A stretch of DNA of 10,897 nucleotides from Wolbachia pipientis (GTDB lineage: Bacteria > Pseudomonadota > Alphaproteobacteria > Rickettsiales > Anaplasmataceae). The position numbers and the translations under genes were made by a program. Where the stretch lies: positions 1-10,897 of the forward strand of contig NZ_JAHDJT010000036.1 of the NCBI RefSeq assembly GCF_023661085.1, read 5' to 3'. Positions 1 to 7,524 of the stretch are shown here, in pieces. The notes under the pieces are model-generated. The model was not told where the DNA came from. It did no database searches and worked only from the letters and a program-made list of their open reading frames with translations. Positions within the stretch are counted from its first letter, which is position 1. Each line of letters starts with the position of its first letter.

Positions 1-37
1 ATTTGAGGTACATATAAATAATTAGCCACCGACCGGG

Positions 38-58
38 GCTTCTTTTGCCTTTTTTTCT
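38..58 (+). terminator. Weak terminator-like hairpin and T-run
   Basis: A short GC stem, GGGGC pairing with GCCTT (two of the five pairs being G-T) around a TTCTTTT loop, runs straight into a run of T. It lies just after a possible upstream stop codon at 23-25. The stem is short, so this is only a candidate rho-independent terminator for a gene left of the window. Confidence 0.25.
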
Positions 59-289
59 ATTTAGTAAGTTTCTTAAGCATGAAGGTTACACCAACTTTTG
101 TTATCAAACAAGATACATAATAAATTGCTCAACCTCTAAGATGTACAATCCCAGAGTGTGATGGCGAAATTTGTCAAGTAGTTTTTTTCATTTCTATTGG
201 ATAACGGCAGGGTCAAATTGCAATGTTCATGCAGTTATGACTGAAATTGCGCTAATTTGCTGGTCTGTGTAAACATAGGCACTATCCTG

Positions 290-318
290 TTGATAAAGCT
301 TAAACTAACTGATAAATT
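290..318 (+). promoter_or_regulatory. Candidate sigma70 promoter for ccmC
   Basis: TTGATA at 290-295 (five of six matches to the -35 consensus) and TAAATT at 313-318 (four of six to the -10 consensus) are separated by 17 bases. Transcription would start near 325, giving a leader of about 20 bases before the ATG at 344. This supports that ATG over the in-frame TTG at 257, which would lie upstream of the transcript start. The match is moderate and AT-rich DNA yields such pairs by chance. Confidence 0.35.
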
Positions 319-343
319 CTTAACACAGTTATTGTTGAAACAA

Positions 344-1054
344 ATGTTTTTACTAGAACCTACACATCTTTCTTATTTTTCCAAAAAAGCTTTGCCTTGG
401 CTTGGGGCTGCGTGTTTTGCATGTTTTTTAGTTGGAGTATTTCTAGCTTTATTCTTCTCTCCAGAAGATTATAAACAAGGAGAAATTGTACGAATTATGT
501 ATCTTCATGTGCCTTCGGCATGGCTTTCTCTTGGAATATATGGGTTAATTGCAGCGCTCAGTTTCATCTCCTTAGTGTGGAATAACAGCATTGCTAGCGT
601 TCTGGCCCACGCAGCCGCCCCTGCGGGAACAGTCTTTTCTGCAATATGCTTAATCACAGGTAGCATTTGGGGAAAAGGAACCTGGGGCACTTGGTGGGTA
701 TGGGATGCAAGACTCACTTCAATGTTGATCTTATTTTTCCTATACGTTGGATACCTCTCGCTGTGGGGCGCTTTTGATAATGAAGAAAGAGCTAAAAAAT
801 CAGCAGCAGTATTTGCCATCTTTAGTGCCGTAAATATCCCCATAGTAAAATTTTCCGTGAACTTGTGGGCTACTCTCCACCAGCCAGCAAGTATTCTCAG
901 AAAAGGTGGAGTAGCAATAGAAAGTTCTCTACTGCTGCCATTAATTGCAATGTTTATATTTTGTGCCACATTTTTTTTAGTAGTATGGATACTCTATTCA
1001 CTTCACCTGATTAATTTGTATAAGATAAAGAGAGAAATTAGTGCGCGATATTAG
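344..1054 (+). CDS. ccmC: CcmC, cytochrome c maturation heme-handling membrane protein
   Basis: CcmC is the inner-membrane protein that loads periplasmic heme onto the heme chaperone CcmE in System I cytochrome c biogenesis. The 236-residue product has about six membrane segments (roughly 20-38, 56-78, 92-108, 124-141, 153-172 and 196-220). It carries the tryptophan-rich WWD signature WGKGTWGTWWVWD at residues 109-121. His55 (in YLHVPSAW) and His179 (in TLHQPAS) match the two conserved periplasmic heme-ligand histidines of the family. The length is close to E. coli CcmC (245). I chose ATG 344 because the extra 29 residues from TTG 257 are not family-like and a promoter candidate lies between the two. 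No ccmA, ccmB, ccmE or ccmF is beside it, as expected in Rickettsiales, where the ccm genes are scattered. The GNAT genes follow after 14 bases and may share its transcript. Confidence 0.93.
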   Translation: MFLLEPTHLSYFSKKALPWLGAACFACFLVGVFLALFFSPEDYKQGEIVRIMYLHVPSAWLSLGIYGLIAALSFISLVWNNSIASVLAHAAAPAGTVFSAICLITGSIWGKGTWGTWWVWDARLTSMLILFFLYVGYLSLWGAFDNEERAKKSAAVFAIFSAVNIPIVKFSVNLWATLHQPASILRKGGVAIESSLLLPLIAMFIFCATFFLVVWILYSLHLINLYKIKREISARY

Positions 1055-1068
1055 ACAGTTTCGTAATC

Positions 1069-1815
1069 ATGAAAGAAAATATGCTGGAGAAAATTAAGCA
1101 AAATACCTTTGGTCACTTCAAATATTTGCCTGAAGCTACAGGTTTTAGTATAAAAACAGACCAGGCTCTCACGATAATTAACTGCGGGCTCGGGTCTTCG
1201 ATGTTTAACATTGTTTGTGGCGACTATCACGCAGAAAAGGTTTAAGGTGTTATAGACAAATTTAAAGGTCAGCCCTTCGCGTGGTGGATCAGCCCATCGA
1301 TTGATTCAAAAGCATTAAGCAGAAAATTGCTGGAGCACGGCTTTATTACTGAAACTGAAGAGCGTGCTATGTTGTGTGATCTAACCAATTTTGAAAGCAG
1401 AAACAACCAACTTATCAGAATAGAGCGAGTATTGAACCGAGATCAACTTGAACATTTTATCAGAGTTCTTGAAACATATGATGTAACAGCACGTAGCTTT
1501 TATGAAAAACTCACAGAACCACTCCTAAATCAACAAGAAAAATTGTTCGTTGGGTATGAAGATAATATTCCCGTTGTAATTGCTATTCTTTTTATCCACA
1601 GTGACACAGCCGGCATTTTCAGCTTGATAACAGAAGAAAATAAAAGAGGGCTTGGGTATGGCACCCAAATGATCACTCATCTTATGGATATTGCTAGAAA
1701 AATAGGTGTAAGATATGCGACTCTTTCTGCATCAAGTGATTCAGGATATCGAATCTATGAGCGCTTAGGGTTTCATACGTTTGGTCAATTTGAGTGTTTT
1801 GAATGGAGGAATTAA
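1069..1815 (+). pseudogene. GNAT-family acetyltransferase gene broken by an in-frame stop
   Basis: From ATG 1069 the frame reads MKENMLEKIKQNTFGHFKYL and continues to codon 58, meets TAA at 1243-1245, and then continues open in the same frame to the TAA at 1813-1815. The complete frame would encode about 248 residues. The part before the stop and the part just after it (FKGQPFAWWISPS, LLEHGFITETEERAMLCDL) together look like the N-terminal half common in two-part GNAT proteins. The C-terminal half (about codons 150-248) holds the acetyl-CoA binding motif RGLGYG at codons 193-198 and the late GNAT motif ASSDSGYRIYERLGF. A single C-to-T change of a CAA codon would explain the stop. The downstream half could still be made from TTG 1327 or ATG 1369, but neither has a visible ribosome binding site, so a pseudogene is the more economical call. 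The substrate is unknown. Confidence 0.7.
1805..1809 (+). promoter_or_regulatory. Shine-Dalgarno site setting the start of the second GNAT gene
   Basis: GGAGG lies eight bases before ATG 1818, a near-ideal arrangement. It falls inside the last codons of the preceding GNAT frame. It argues against the in-frame ATG at 1803, because that start would have the site inside its own coding region. Confidence 0.65.
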
Positions 1816-1817
1816 AG

Positions 1818-2225
1818 ATGAAAATCGAGCATACTGCGTCCCCAAACAATAGAGATATTGAATTCCTGTCCAAAAAGATCAATGAAGAAAACGCTAATAA
1901 AAGTACATGTAATCCATTTGCTTTTTTTATTCACGATGATGCTAGACAAATTATTGCAGGTTGTAGCGGTTTTATTATCTATGGTTCAATTTACACTGAT
2001 CTGCTTTGGGTGCATCACGACCATAGGAAAAAAGGTATGGGAAAGCAGTTAATGGAAAAAGTTCATGATTATGGTTGGGAAATGCACTGTAAAATAGCAA
2101 CTGTTACAGCCATGAATTTTCAGAGGGCAAGAGCATTCTATGAAAAGCTTGGGTATGAGTGCGATCTTGTACGCCCAGGGTATGTTGGTGGAGCAACATG
2201 TATATTTTTGAAGAAAGTATTGTAA
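1818..2225 (+). CDS. GNAT-family N-acetyltransferase
   Basis: This 135-residue protein is a compact single-domain GNAT acetyltransferase, a family that moves an acetyl group from acetyl-CoA to an amine. The pyrophosphate-binding motif A is visible as HHDHRKKGMGKQLMEKV, with R70-x-x-G-x-G75 at its core. The C-terminal part has the usual NFQRARAFYEKLGYE segment (residues 100-114), which contributes to the acetyl-CoA pocket, and a closing beta strand (ATCIFLKKVL). The length is normal for the family. It starts two bases after the stop of the broken GNAT gene, so the two probably arose as a translationally coupled pair, possibly behind ccmC. The substrate cannot be read from the sequence; the closest general type is the small cytosolic amine or antibiotic-type GNATs. 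Confidence 0.85.
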   Translation: MKIEHTASPNNRDIEFLSKKINEENANKSTCNPFAFFIHDDARQIIAGCSGFIIYGSIYTDLLWVHHDHRKKGMGKQLMEKVHDYGWEMHCKIATVTAMNFQRARAFYEKLGYECDLVRPGYVGGATCIFLKKVL

Positions 2226-2241
2226 TGCGCAGTATGTCTAA

Positions 2242-2281
2242 CGTTGGTAAGCTATAGATTTCTCTATAGATAACTCCAACG
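2242..2281. repeat. Two-part inverted repeat (stem-loop) in convergent spacer
   Basis: An inner perfect 7-bp stem, CTATAGA (2252-2258) with TCTATAG (2263-2269), closes a four-base TTTC loop. After an internal loop of 4 and 6 bases, an outer perfect 6-bp stem, CGTTGG (2242-2247) with CCAACG (2276-2281), continues the structure. It lies between the convergent second GNAT gene and ubiA, where a structure working on both strands could stop or protect both transcripts. There is no T-run directly after it on either strand, so it is not a textbook rho-independent terminator. Confidence 0.6.
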
Positions 2282-2326
2282 AAGCCTTCCCCGGCGTCTC
2301 TAAACTCCTTTGGGGCAGCTTTTTTT
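2280..2326 (+). terminator. Probable terminator of the ccmC-GNAT transcript
   Basis: CCCC (2289-2292) can pair with GGGG (2312-2315), with a further AGC/GCT pairing outside them, and a run of seven T follows at 2320-2326. The stem is imperfect and the loop long, so the hairpin is weak on its own. With the adjacent stem-loop at 2242-2281 it marks the end of the plus-strand transcript. The minus strand lacks a matching T-run after ubiA. Confidence 0.45.
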
Positions 2327-2339
2327 AATTAGTCGTATT

Positions 2340-3197
2340 TCAGTTTACAACTCTATCTAAAAGAATGCCGAGAAAAAGCAGTAGTCCTACATAGGAGTTA
2401 TTTTTAAATGTGGACATGCATTGACTGGAGTCGTCGGGGTTGAGATTTTTATATTGGTAATGAAACATGACCCCTACAGCAAGTAAAGCGACATAGAAAA
2501 TGTTATTCAATGATGATAAGATACCGGCATATAGCCACATCATAAGAGATATTAAATGAAACCTTTTTAGCCAAGATTTTGTTGTATCACCAAAATATAA
2601 TGCTGTTGATTTCATTCCGAGTTTTTCATCATCTTTTTTATCTTGATGAGCGTATATGGTGTCGTAACTCAGTGTCCAAAAGATGCATCCTGCATAAAAG
2701 AGCATAGGTTCTATACTAATCTGGTTCTTTATTGACGCCCAACCTAGGAGCAATCCCATGTTAAAAGTAAACCCTAAAAACAATTGTGGCCACCAAACGT
2801 AACGCTTTAGTAAAGGGTAAATAATTATCATACATATTGAGATTACCCCAAGTATAAGTGTAGTTTTATTGGTGAGCAGGAGGATTGCTAGTGCAATGGA
2901 CAGTAACAGAGAAAGTAAAATCAAAGCTTGCTTTACGTTTAGTGCACCACTTGCAAGTGGCCTATATTTTGTTCGTTCAACATGTGCATCTATTTCTTTA
3001 TCGAAAATATCATTGATTATACAACCCGCAGGCCTCATCAAGAATGCGCCCATAGTAAACAAAATAAGGAGAAAAAAAGCCTGATACGATAGAGGAGTTG
3101 AGGCTAGAATAATACCACTTAAACTAGGGAATAATACAAGCCATAAACCTGTTAAACTGTGCAACCTCATCAATGAAAGGTAATGATCGAAATGCAT
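2340..3197 (-). CDS. ubiA: UbiA, 4-hydroxybenzoate polyprenyltransferase
   Basis: UbiA is an integral membrane prenyltransferase that attaches the polyprenyl tail to 4-hydroxybenzoate, the second step of ubiquinone synthesis. The 285-residue product shows the first aspartate-rich motif N62-D63-x-x-D66-x-x-x-D70 (INDIFDKEID), which binds the Mg-diphosphate of the prenyl donor, followed by ERTKYRPLASG. The second motif, YDTIYAHQDKKDDEKLGMKST (D179, D186, D189, D190), closely matches the E. coli UbiA segment. About eight to nine hydrophobic helices fill the rest. Length is typical (E. coli 290). ATG 3197 follows the rbfA stop by one base (TAA-T-ATG), so it is translated from the nusA operon transcript. 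No clear Shine-Dalgarno site is visible, which fits coupling to rbfA. Placement after rbfA is unusual outside this bacterial group. Confidence 0.94.
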   Translation of the reverse strand: MHFDHYLSLMRLHSLTGLWLVLFPSLSGIILASTPLSYQAFFLLILFTMGAFLMRPAGCIINDIFDKEIDAHVERTKYRPLASGALNVKQALILLSLLLSIALAILLLTNKTTLILGVISICMIIIYPLLKRYVWWPQLFLGFTFNMGLLLGWASIKNQISIEPMLFYAGCIFWTLSYDTIYAHQDKKDDEKLGMKSTALYFGDTTKSWLKRFHLISLMMWLYAGILSSLNNIFYVALLAVGVMFHYQYKNLNPDDSSQCMSTFKNNSYVGLLLFLGILLDRVVN

Positions 3198-3198
3198 A

Positions 3199-3543
3199 TT
3201 AAGTGTGACTACTTAGTATTTTGCTTACATTAACAAAATTATCGAATGCTAAATCAGTTTTGAAAACTAACTTGGGTACAGATCGCAAATCAACATAACA
3301 TAATATGGATTTGCGTATCAACCATGCAGATTGATTGATTTCGTCAATAATAGTGCTAATGTCACAATCTTTTTCGCTTAATGAAGATAGCACTACATAT
3401 ACATCTGCTTTTTTTAAGTCTTTACTTAACTTTACTTCAGATATCACTACATTTTTATTGAATACCTTACCTTCCATTAAGACTCTGGATATTGCTCTAT
3501 GCAGTACAGATGCTATTTTTAGGCTCCTGATTTCTTTTTTCAT
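3199..3543 (-). CDS. rbfA: RbfA, 30S ribosome-binding factor
   Basis: RbfA binds the 30S subunit and assists late maturation of the 5' end of 16S rRNA. The 114-residue protein has the family's single KH-like fold. A basic N-terminal helix (KIASVLHRAISRVL) is followed by the strand-turn signature VVISEVKLSKDLKKADVYVV (about residues 32-51) and the C-terminal segment IRKSIL..LRSVPKLVFKTD (about 76-97). Length is normal. It begins one base after the infB stop, with AGGAAGAAAGGG in the end of infB as a likely ribosome binding region. It sits in the usual infB-rbfA order, but truB, which often follows, is replaced by ubiA. Confidence 0.93.
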   Translation of the reverse strand: MKKEIRSLKIASVLHRAISRVLMEGKVFNKNVVISEVKLSKDLKKADVYVVLSSLSEKDCDISTIIDEINQSAWLIRKSILCYVDLRSVPKLVFKTDLAFDNFVNVSKILSSHT

Positions 3544-3544
3544 A

Positions 3545-5866
3545 TTATAGTACCCTTTCTTCCTGCACTAATTGATAAACTTCCAGAATATCTCCAACCT
3601 TAATGTCGGCATCACCATCTAGAGACATTCCACATTCAAAGTTTGTACCTACTTCCTTAACATCATCCTTAAATCTACGCAAAGCTTTCAATTTTCCTTC
3701 ATATATTAATTTATTGTTGCGCATTACCTTAATTAAAGAATCTTTTTTCACGACTCCATCACTTACATAACATCCAATAATATTACCAGCTTTAGATACA
3801 TTAAATACCTGTCTCACAGATGCAGAGCCAATACGCACTTCTCGTGTTATAGGCTTTAACATTTTAGTCAAGCACATTTTCATACTGTCAATAAGTTCGT
3901 ATATTACGTTATAAGTACGTATTTCTACACCTTTTTGTTTTGCCAAATCCCTTATTTTTGAATCCACTTTGACATTAAACGCCAAAATTACTGCTCTCGA
4001 CGCTTCTGCAAGCAGCACATCTGAGTCTGTTATTCCCCCCACTGCCTTGTGTAGGATATTTAATTTCACTTGATCTTTACCAAGTTTATCAATTGAACTT
4101 GATATTGCTTCAACAGAACCAGTTACATCACACTTCAAAACTACAGGTAACTCTTCTGTTTCACTGTCGTTACGACTGAATATGTCTAAATCATTATTGA
4201 TTGAATCCTCCTCTTTTCTCTTGACCAGCTCTAATCTGTATTCAACGATTTCACGTGCCTGCTTTTCGGAATTTACAACAACAAATTTATCTCCAGCATC
4301 TGGCACACCGTTTAGACCAGTGATCTCAATTGGAGTAGAAGGTGGAGCCATCTTTTCCCTTTGACCAAGATGATTAACCATACTACGTACTTTTCCATAT
4401 GTCGTACCAACCACCAACATATCACCAACCTTCAACGTTCCTTCCTCAACTATCAACGTAGCTGATATTCCCTTGGCTTTATCTATTTTAGATTCTATCA
4501 CCCACCCAAATGCTCGACAATCCTCTATCGCTTCAAGCTTCATTAGATCAGCAATTAACAAAATCGCCTCTTCTAGTTTGTCTAGGTTGATTTTCTTTTT
4601 TGCTGATACTGGCACAACCATAACATCACCACCAAGTTCTTCAGGAATGAGGTCATATTGAGGTAAACTACTAATTACCCTTTCTACATCACCAGATCGC
4701 GATTTATCGACTTTATTAACAGCAATTATAATAGAAACATTTGCTGCCTTTGCATGGTTTATTGCTTCAATCGTTTGTTTCATCACTCCGTCATCAGCCG
4801 CAATCACTATTACAGCTATATTAGTGATGTTGGCACCACATGCACGCATTGCAGTAAATGCCTCATGTCCTGGTGTGTCAATGAAAGTAATTCTTTGCTT
4901 ATTTTTTGTAACTACCTGATAAGCACCTATATGTTGAGTTATTCCACCTGACTCTCTTTCTGCAACATTAGATTCACGAAATGCATCGAGCAATGAGGTT
5001 TTACCATGATCAACATGTCCCATAAAAGTGACAACTGGCGGCTTAGGTTTTTTAGGCAAGCTTTCCCTGTTCTCTATGAAAAATAAACCCTTTTCCTTGT
5101 TAGCATCACTCACTCGTTTAGCTGTATGATTAAATTTTTCCACTATTTCACATGCTATATCCGGATCCACTAAATCATCCACTCTGTAACTCTCACCAAC
5201 TTCTTCTTTCAACATTCTTAACACATCTTTGCTATCCTCTGCCATACGAACGGATAATTCTCTGATTGTAATTTCATCTGGTATAATAACTTCTCTTGAT
5301 ATGTTTTTACCTTTGGTGAATTTTGATTTTCTGTTTCTTATACCAAATCTTTGCTTAAATGCAGGGGATTGTTCAATTTTGTCATCTATTGACTGCGCGA
5401 TTATCAGCTTGGAGTGCTTAGAATATATATCTTTGTTAGCCTTTAAAGGTTTTTTATCATCATCATCTTCATCGTCAATTCCACTCTCCATTGGCTTAAC
5501 TGAGCTAACACCACTTGAAGCTTTTTCTTCGATTTCTTTAAACGAAACATCCGAAGCATCATCTTTATCATTAACCTTTTCATCATTGTCTTCTTTTACT
5601 ACTACTTCTTTTTCTTCTTTTAGGTTCTTTTCTTTTAACAAAGCGGCATTCTGTACAGCATTAATACGGAAGATTTGCTCTTTTTCTGTCAAGGAACCTA
5701 ATTTACTTCCATCTTGCTCTTCTGGCTCATGAGGTTTTCTTCTCCTTTTTTTTACTATTGTAGCTCCCGTACTTGGACTCGCTGAAGAGTTCAAATCAAG
5801 ACCCAACTTGAGTTTGTTAAAACCTTGAAGCGTTAGTTTTTTACTACTGATATCTTCGTTATTCAT
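3545..5866 (-). CDS. infB: Translation initiation factor IF-2
   Basis: IF-2 is the GTPase that brings initiator fMet-tRNA to the 30S subunit and promotes subunit joining. All five G motifs are visible in the 773-residue product: G1 GHVDHGKT (283-290), G2 around T310 in [11 protein letters not shown]3 DTPGH (330-334), G4 NKVD (384-387) and G5 SAKKK (421-425). An IF-2 N-terminal domain precedes them ([18 protein letters not shown], about 194-211), and the C-terminal beta-barrel and tRNA-binding domains follow. The first ~190 residues are low-complexity and charged, with a basic KKRRRK patch (39-44) and an acidic DDEDDDDKK patch (131-139), as in the variable IF-2 N-terminus. The protein is shorter than E. 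coli IF-2 (890) because of that region. ATG 5866 lies eight bases after the nusA stop. A nearby ATG at 5870 opens only a three-codon frame. Confidence 0.96.
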   Translation of the reverse strand: MNNEDISSKKLTLQGFNKLKLGLDLNSSASPSTGATIVKKRRRKPHEPEEQDGSKLGSLTEKEQIFRINAVQNAALLKEKNLKEEKEVVVKEDNDEKVNDKDDASDVSFKEIEEKASSGVSSVKPMESGIDDEDDDDKKPLKANKDIYSKHSKLIIAQSIDDKIEQSPAFKQRFGIRNRKSKFTKGKNISREVIIPDEITIRELSVRMAEDSKDVLRMLKEEVGESYRVDDLVDPDIACEIVEKFNHTAKRVSDANKEKGLFFIENRESLPKKPKPPVVTFMGHVDHGKTSLLDAFRESNVAERESGGITQHIGAYQVVTKNKQRITFIDTPGHEAFTAMRACGANITNIAVIVIAADDGVMKQTIEAINHAKAANVSIIIAVNKVDKSRSGDVERVISSLPQYDLIPEELGGDVMVVPVSAKKKINLDKLEEAILLIADLMKLEAIEDCRAFGWVIESKIDKAKGISATLIVEEGTLKVGDMLVVGTTYGKVRSMVNHLGQREKMAPPSTPIEITGLNGVPDAGDKFVVVNSEKQAREIVEYRLELVKRKEEDSINNDLDIFSRNDSETEELPVVLKCDVTGSVEAISSSIDKLGKDQVKLNILHKAVGGITDSDVLLAEASRAVILAFNVKVDSKIRDLAKQKGVEIRTYNVIYELIDSMKMCLTKMLKPITREVRIGSASVRQVFNVSKAGNIIGCYVSDGVVKKDSLIKVMRNNKLIYEGKLKALRRFKDDVKEVGTNFECGMSLDGDADIKVGDILEVYQLVQEERVL

Positions 5867-5874
5867 ACATTTTG

Positions 5875-7437
5875 CTATATTACACCAAGCTTCTTACGAG
5901 CTTCCATGATTATTGAGTCTATTGTGTCTTTTAAGTCCTCTTTACCACTCGCTGAAGAGGAGAGTATACCATAAAACTCATAGCTTGACAAGTCTGCTAC
6001 ATCTCCTAGAGTTTTAATACCATGTTTACTAAGAGCAATTTTATCGTCTATTGATAAAGGCAAATTGATTACATCATCTTCCATACCTAAACTTCTTAAC
6101 TCTTCTATTTTTTTGTCATTTTCTGCTTTTAGATATTTATTTGCTCTATTATGCAACTCACTTGCAATATCTTCGTTAAAGCCTTCTATCGAAGCAAGCT
6201 CTTTAATTGAAGCATTGGATATATCCTCCACGCTTGAAAAACCCTCTGTGACTAATAACTGCCCCATAATCTCCTCTAAATTTAGAGCTTCAGCAAATAA
6301 AGCTGAACATTGACTGAGTTCCCGACTCCGCCTTTCTGATTCTTGTTGAGTGCTTAGTATCTCAATTTTCCATCCAACAAGCTCTGAGGCTAATCTTACA
6401 TTTTGACCTTTTTTTCCTATAGCTAAGCTTAATTGATCTTCAGCAACTATTAATTCTACGCAGTTTTCATTTTCATCAATAATAACCTTCGATACTTCTG
6501 CAGGAGTAATCGCTTTGATAACAAATTGGCCCAGGTCTGAAGAGTAATGTATGACATCAATTTTTTCTCCATTTAATTCATGTATGATGGTTTTTATCCT
6601 ATCTCCCTTAACTCCAACACAAGCACCTACTGGGTCGATGTTTTTATCAGGAGAGAAAACAGCAACTTTAGACCTTGAACCAGCATCTCTAGCTATACCT
6701 TTAATTGTTACTAACCCGTCAGCAATTTCTGGTATCTCTTGATTTAATAGTGCCTCCAAAAAGCCTTCATAGGCTCTAGAAAGAATAATTTGACGTCCAT
6801 CATCAGAACGCTTGACAGTTTGTATGTAAGCTTTAATCTTATCGCCTTCACGAAATGATTCACCACCGATTAAATTTCGCAATGGAAGGTATGCCCTAGC
6901 GCCATTTATGTCTACGATCAGGTCTGAATACTCCACTTGTTTAACAATACCATATCTTATTTCTCCCACTTTATCCTTAAATTCCTCATATTGCTTTTTC
7001 GATTCTTCATATTTAATCACCTGAGCAATTCTTTGCTGGGCAATTCTTGCTGAAGCAAGATCAGTGCTGAGAGAAAGCAATTCATTAACAGTATCTCCAA
7101 TTTTTGCATCTTCTCTTATTAACTTAGCTTGCGTAAGAGTAATTGATTCACATCCAGCACTCTCTTCTTCATTTGGTTCATCACTAATAACCCTTAATTC
7201 TCTATATGCAGTAACTTTGCCTGTGTTTCTATCTATGTTGACTGTAACCTTACTTTTACTACCATATTTTTGAAGAGCCACTGCTTCTATTGCACTTTCT
7301 AATGCCTTCATTACCACTTCAAAATCTAGACCTTTTTGAAGTGAAAGCTCTCCTGCTGTTTTTATTATGTCAATACTTCCAACTAAGTTATTTTTGTCAC
7401 TTTTCTGTTTAACACTGCTTTTTCGGTTAGCAATCAT
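5875..7437 (-). CDS. nusA: NusA, transcription termination/antitermination factor
   Basis: NusA binds RNA polymerase and nascent RNA and tunes pausing, termination and antitermination. Counting from ATG 7437 the product has 520 residues. It contains the polymerase-binding N-terminal domain (about 20-150), an S1 domain (about 157-225), KH1 with GVKG (275-278) and KH2 with GKKG (341-344, in [18 protein letters not shown]). Two helix-hairpin-helix-like C-terminal repeats follow (about 375-436 and 450-520). Such repeats are found in proteobacterial NusA such as E. coli (495 residues). I prefer ATG 7437, with AGGA nine bases upstream, over TTG 7485, whose added residues (MPVEAIIITNCIGFIC) are not family-like. 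rimP, usually directly upstream, is missing here. Confidence 0.95.
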   Translation of the reverse strand: MIANRKSSVKQKSDKNNLVGSIDIIKTAGELSLQKGLDFEVVMKALESAIEAVALQKYGSKSKVTVNIDRNTGKVTAYRELRVISDEPNEEESAGCESITLTQAKLIREDAKIGDTVNELLSLSTDLASARIAQQRIAQVIKYEESKKQYEEFKDKVGEIRYGIVKQVEYSDLIVDINGARAYLPLRNLIGGESFREGDKIKAYIQTVKRSDDGRQIILSRAYEGFLEALLNQEIPEIADGLVTIKGIARDAGSRSKVAVFSPDKNIDPVGACVGVKGDRIKTIIHELNGEKIDVIHYSSDLGQFVIKAITPAEVSKVIIDENENCVELIVAEDQLSLAIGKKGQNVRLASELVGWKIEILSTQQESERRSRELSQCSALFAEALNLEEIMGQLLVTEGFSSVEDISNASIKELASIEGFNEDIASELHNRANKYLKAENDKKIEELRSLGMEDDVINLPLSIDDKIALSKHGIKTLGDVADLSSYEFYGILSSSASGKEDLKDTIDSIIMEARKKLGVI

Positions 7438-7465
7438 ACAAATAAATCCTATACAATTAGTTATA

Positions 7466-7471
7466 ATTATA
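7466..7471 (-). promoter_or_regulatory. Possible -10 element for the nusA operon
   Basis: A perfect TATAAT on the minus strand lies about 30 bases before the nusA ATG, in the 87-base gap after the transporter gene. No good -35 hexamer is found at a 16-18 base spacing (the best is TAGTGT). AT-rich DNA often yields TATAAT by chance. There is no terminator in the gap, so read-through from the transporter gene is also possible. Confidence 0.25.
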
Positions 7472-7524
7472 GCTTCAACGGGCAAAGAACACTATTTTTA
7501 ATATTAAATAATTACTAATTTAAG

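Larger units (their letters stand above)
1..343. other. Mostly non-coding leader region upstream of ccmC
   Basis: No open reading frame of convincing length or recognisable protein is present on either strand. Frame 2 from base 2 reads FEVHINN and stops at TAG 23-25, which could be the tail of a gene lying left of the window, but seven residues prove nothing. A 13-codon ATG reading frame at 79-120 (MKVTPTFVIKQDT) has no visible ribosome binding site. The minus strand around 100-190 reads as a stop-interrupted peptide. The words AAATTGC and close variants recur several times between 120 and 260. The stretch may be decayed coding sequence or plain spacer, and I cannot tell which. A weak terminator-like element (about 40-58) and a plausible promoter (290-318) are listed separately. 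Confidence 0.5.

Noticed and set aside
79..120. Thirteen-codon ATG frame upstream of ccmC
   Set aside because: It has no ribosome binding site, no promoter match close by and no recognisable sequence.
257..343. TTG start giving a longer CcmC
   Set aside because: The added 29 residues do not resemble the family N-terminus and would start upstream of the candidate promoter. ATG 344 gives a normal length.
505..969. 154-codon open frame on the minus strand
   Set aside because: It lies entirely within ccmC in antisense. The ccmC frame has the full WWD signature and membrane pattern, and the antisense product shows no recognisable domain.
1803..1817. ATG 1803 as the start of the second GNAT gene
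   Set aside because: The strong GGAGG at 1805-1809 lies after this ATG and fits ATG 1818 instead.
5229..5732. 167-codon open frame on the plus strand
   Set aside because: It is the Ser/Leu/Phe-rich shadow of the Lys/Glu-rich infB 5' region. Low-complexity coding sequence commonly gives such open antisense frames.
5777..5959. Exact 13-base direct repeat ACTCGCTGAAGAG in infB and nusA
   Set aside because: Both copies encode Ser-Ser-Ala-Ser, and one exact 13-mer pair is about what chance gives in a window of this size.
7438..7485. TTG start giving a longer NusA
   Set aside because: The added 16 residues are unlike NusA and overlap the putative promoter. ATG 7437 has AGGA at suitable distance.
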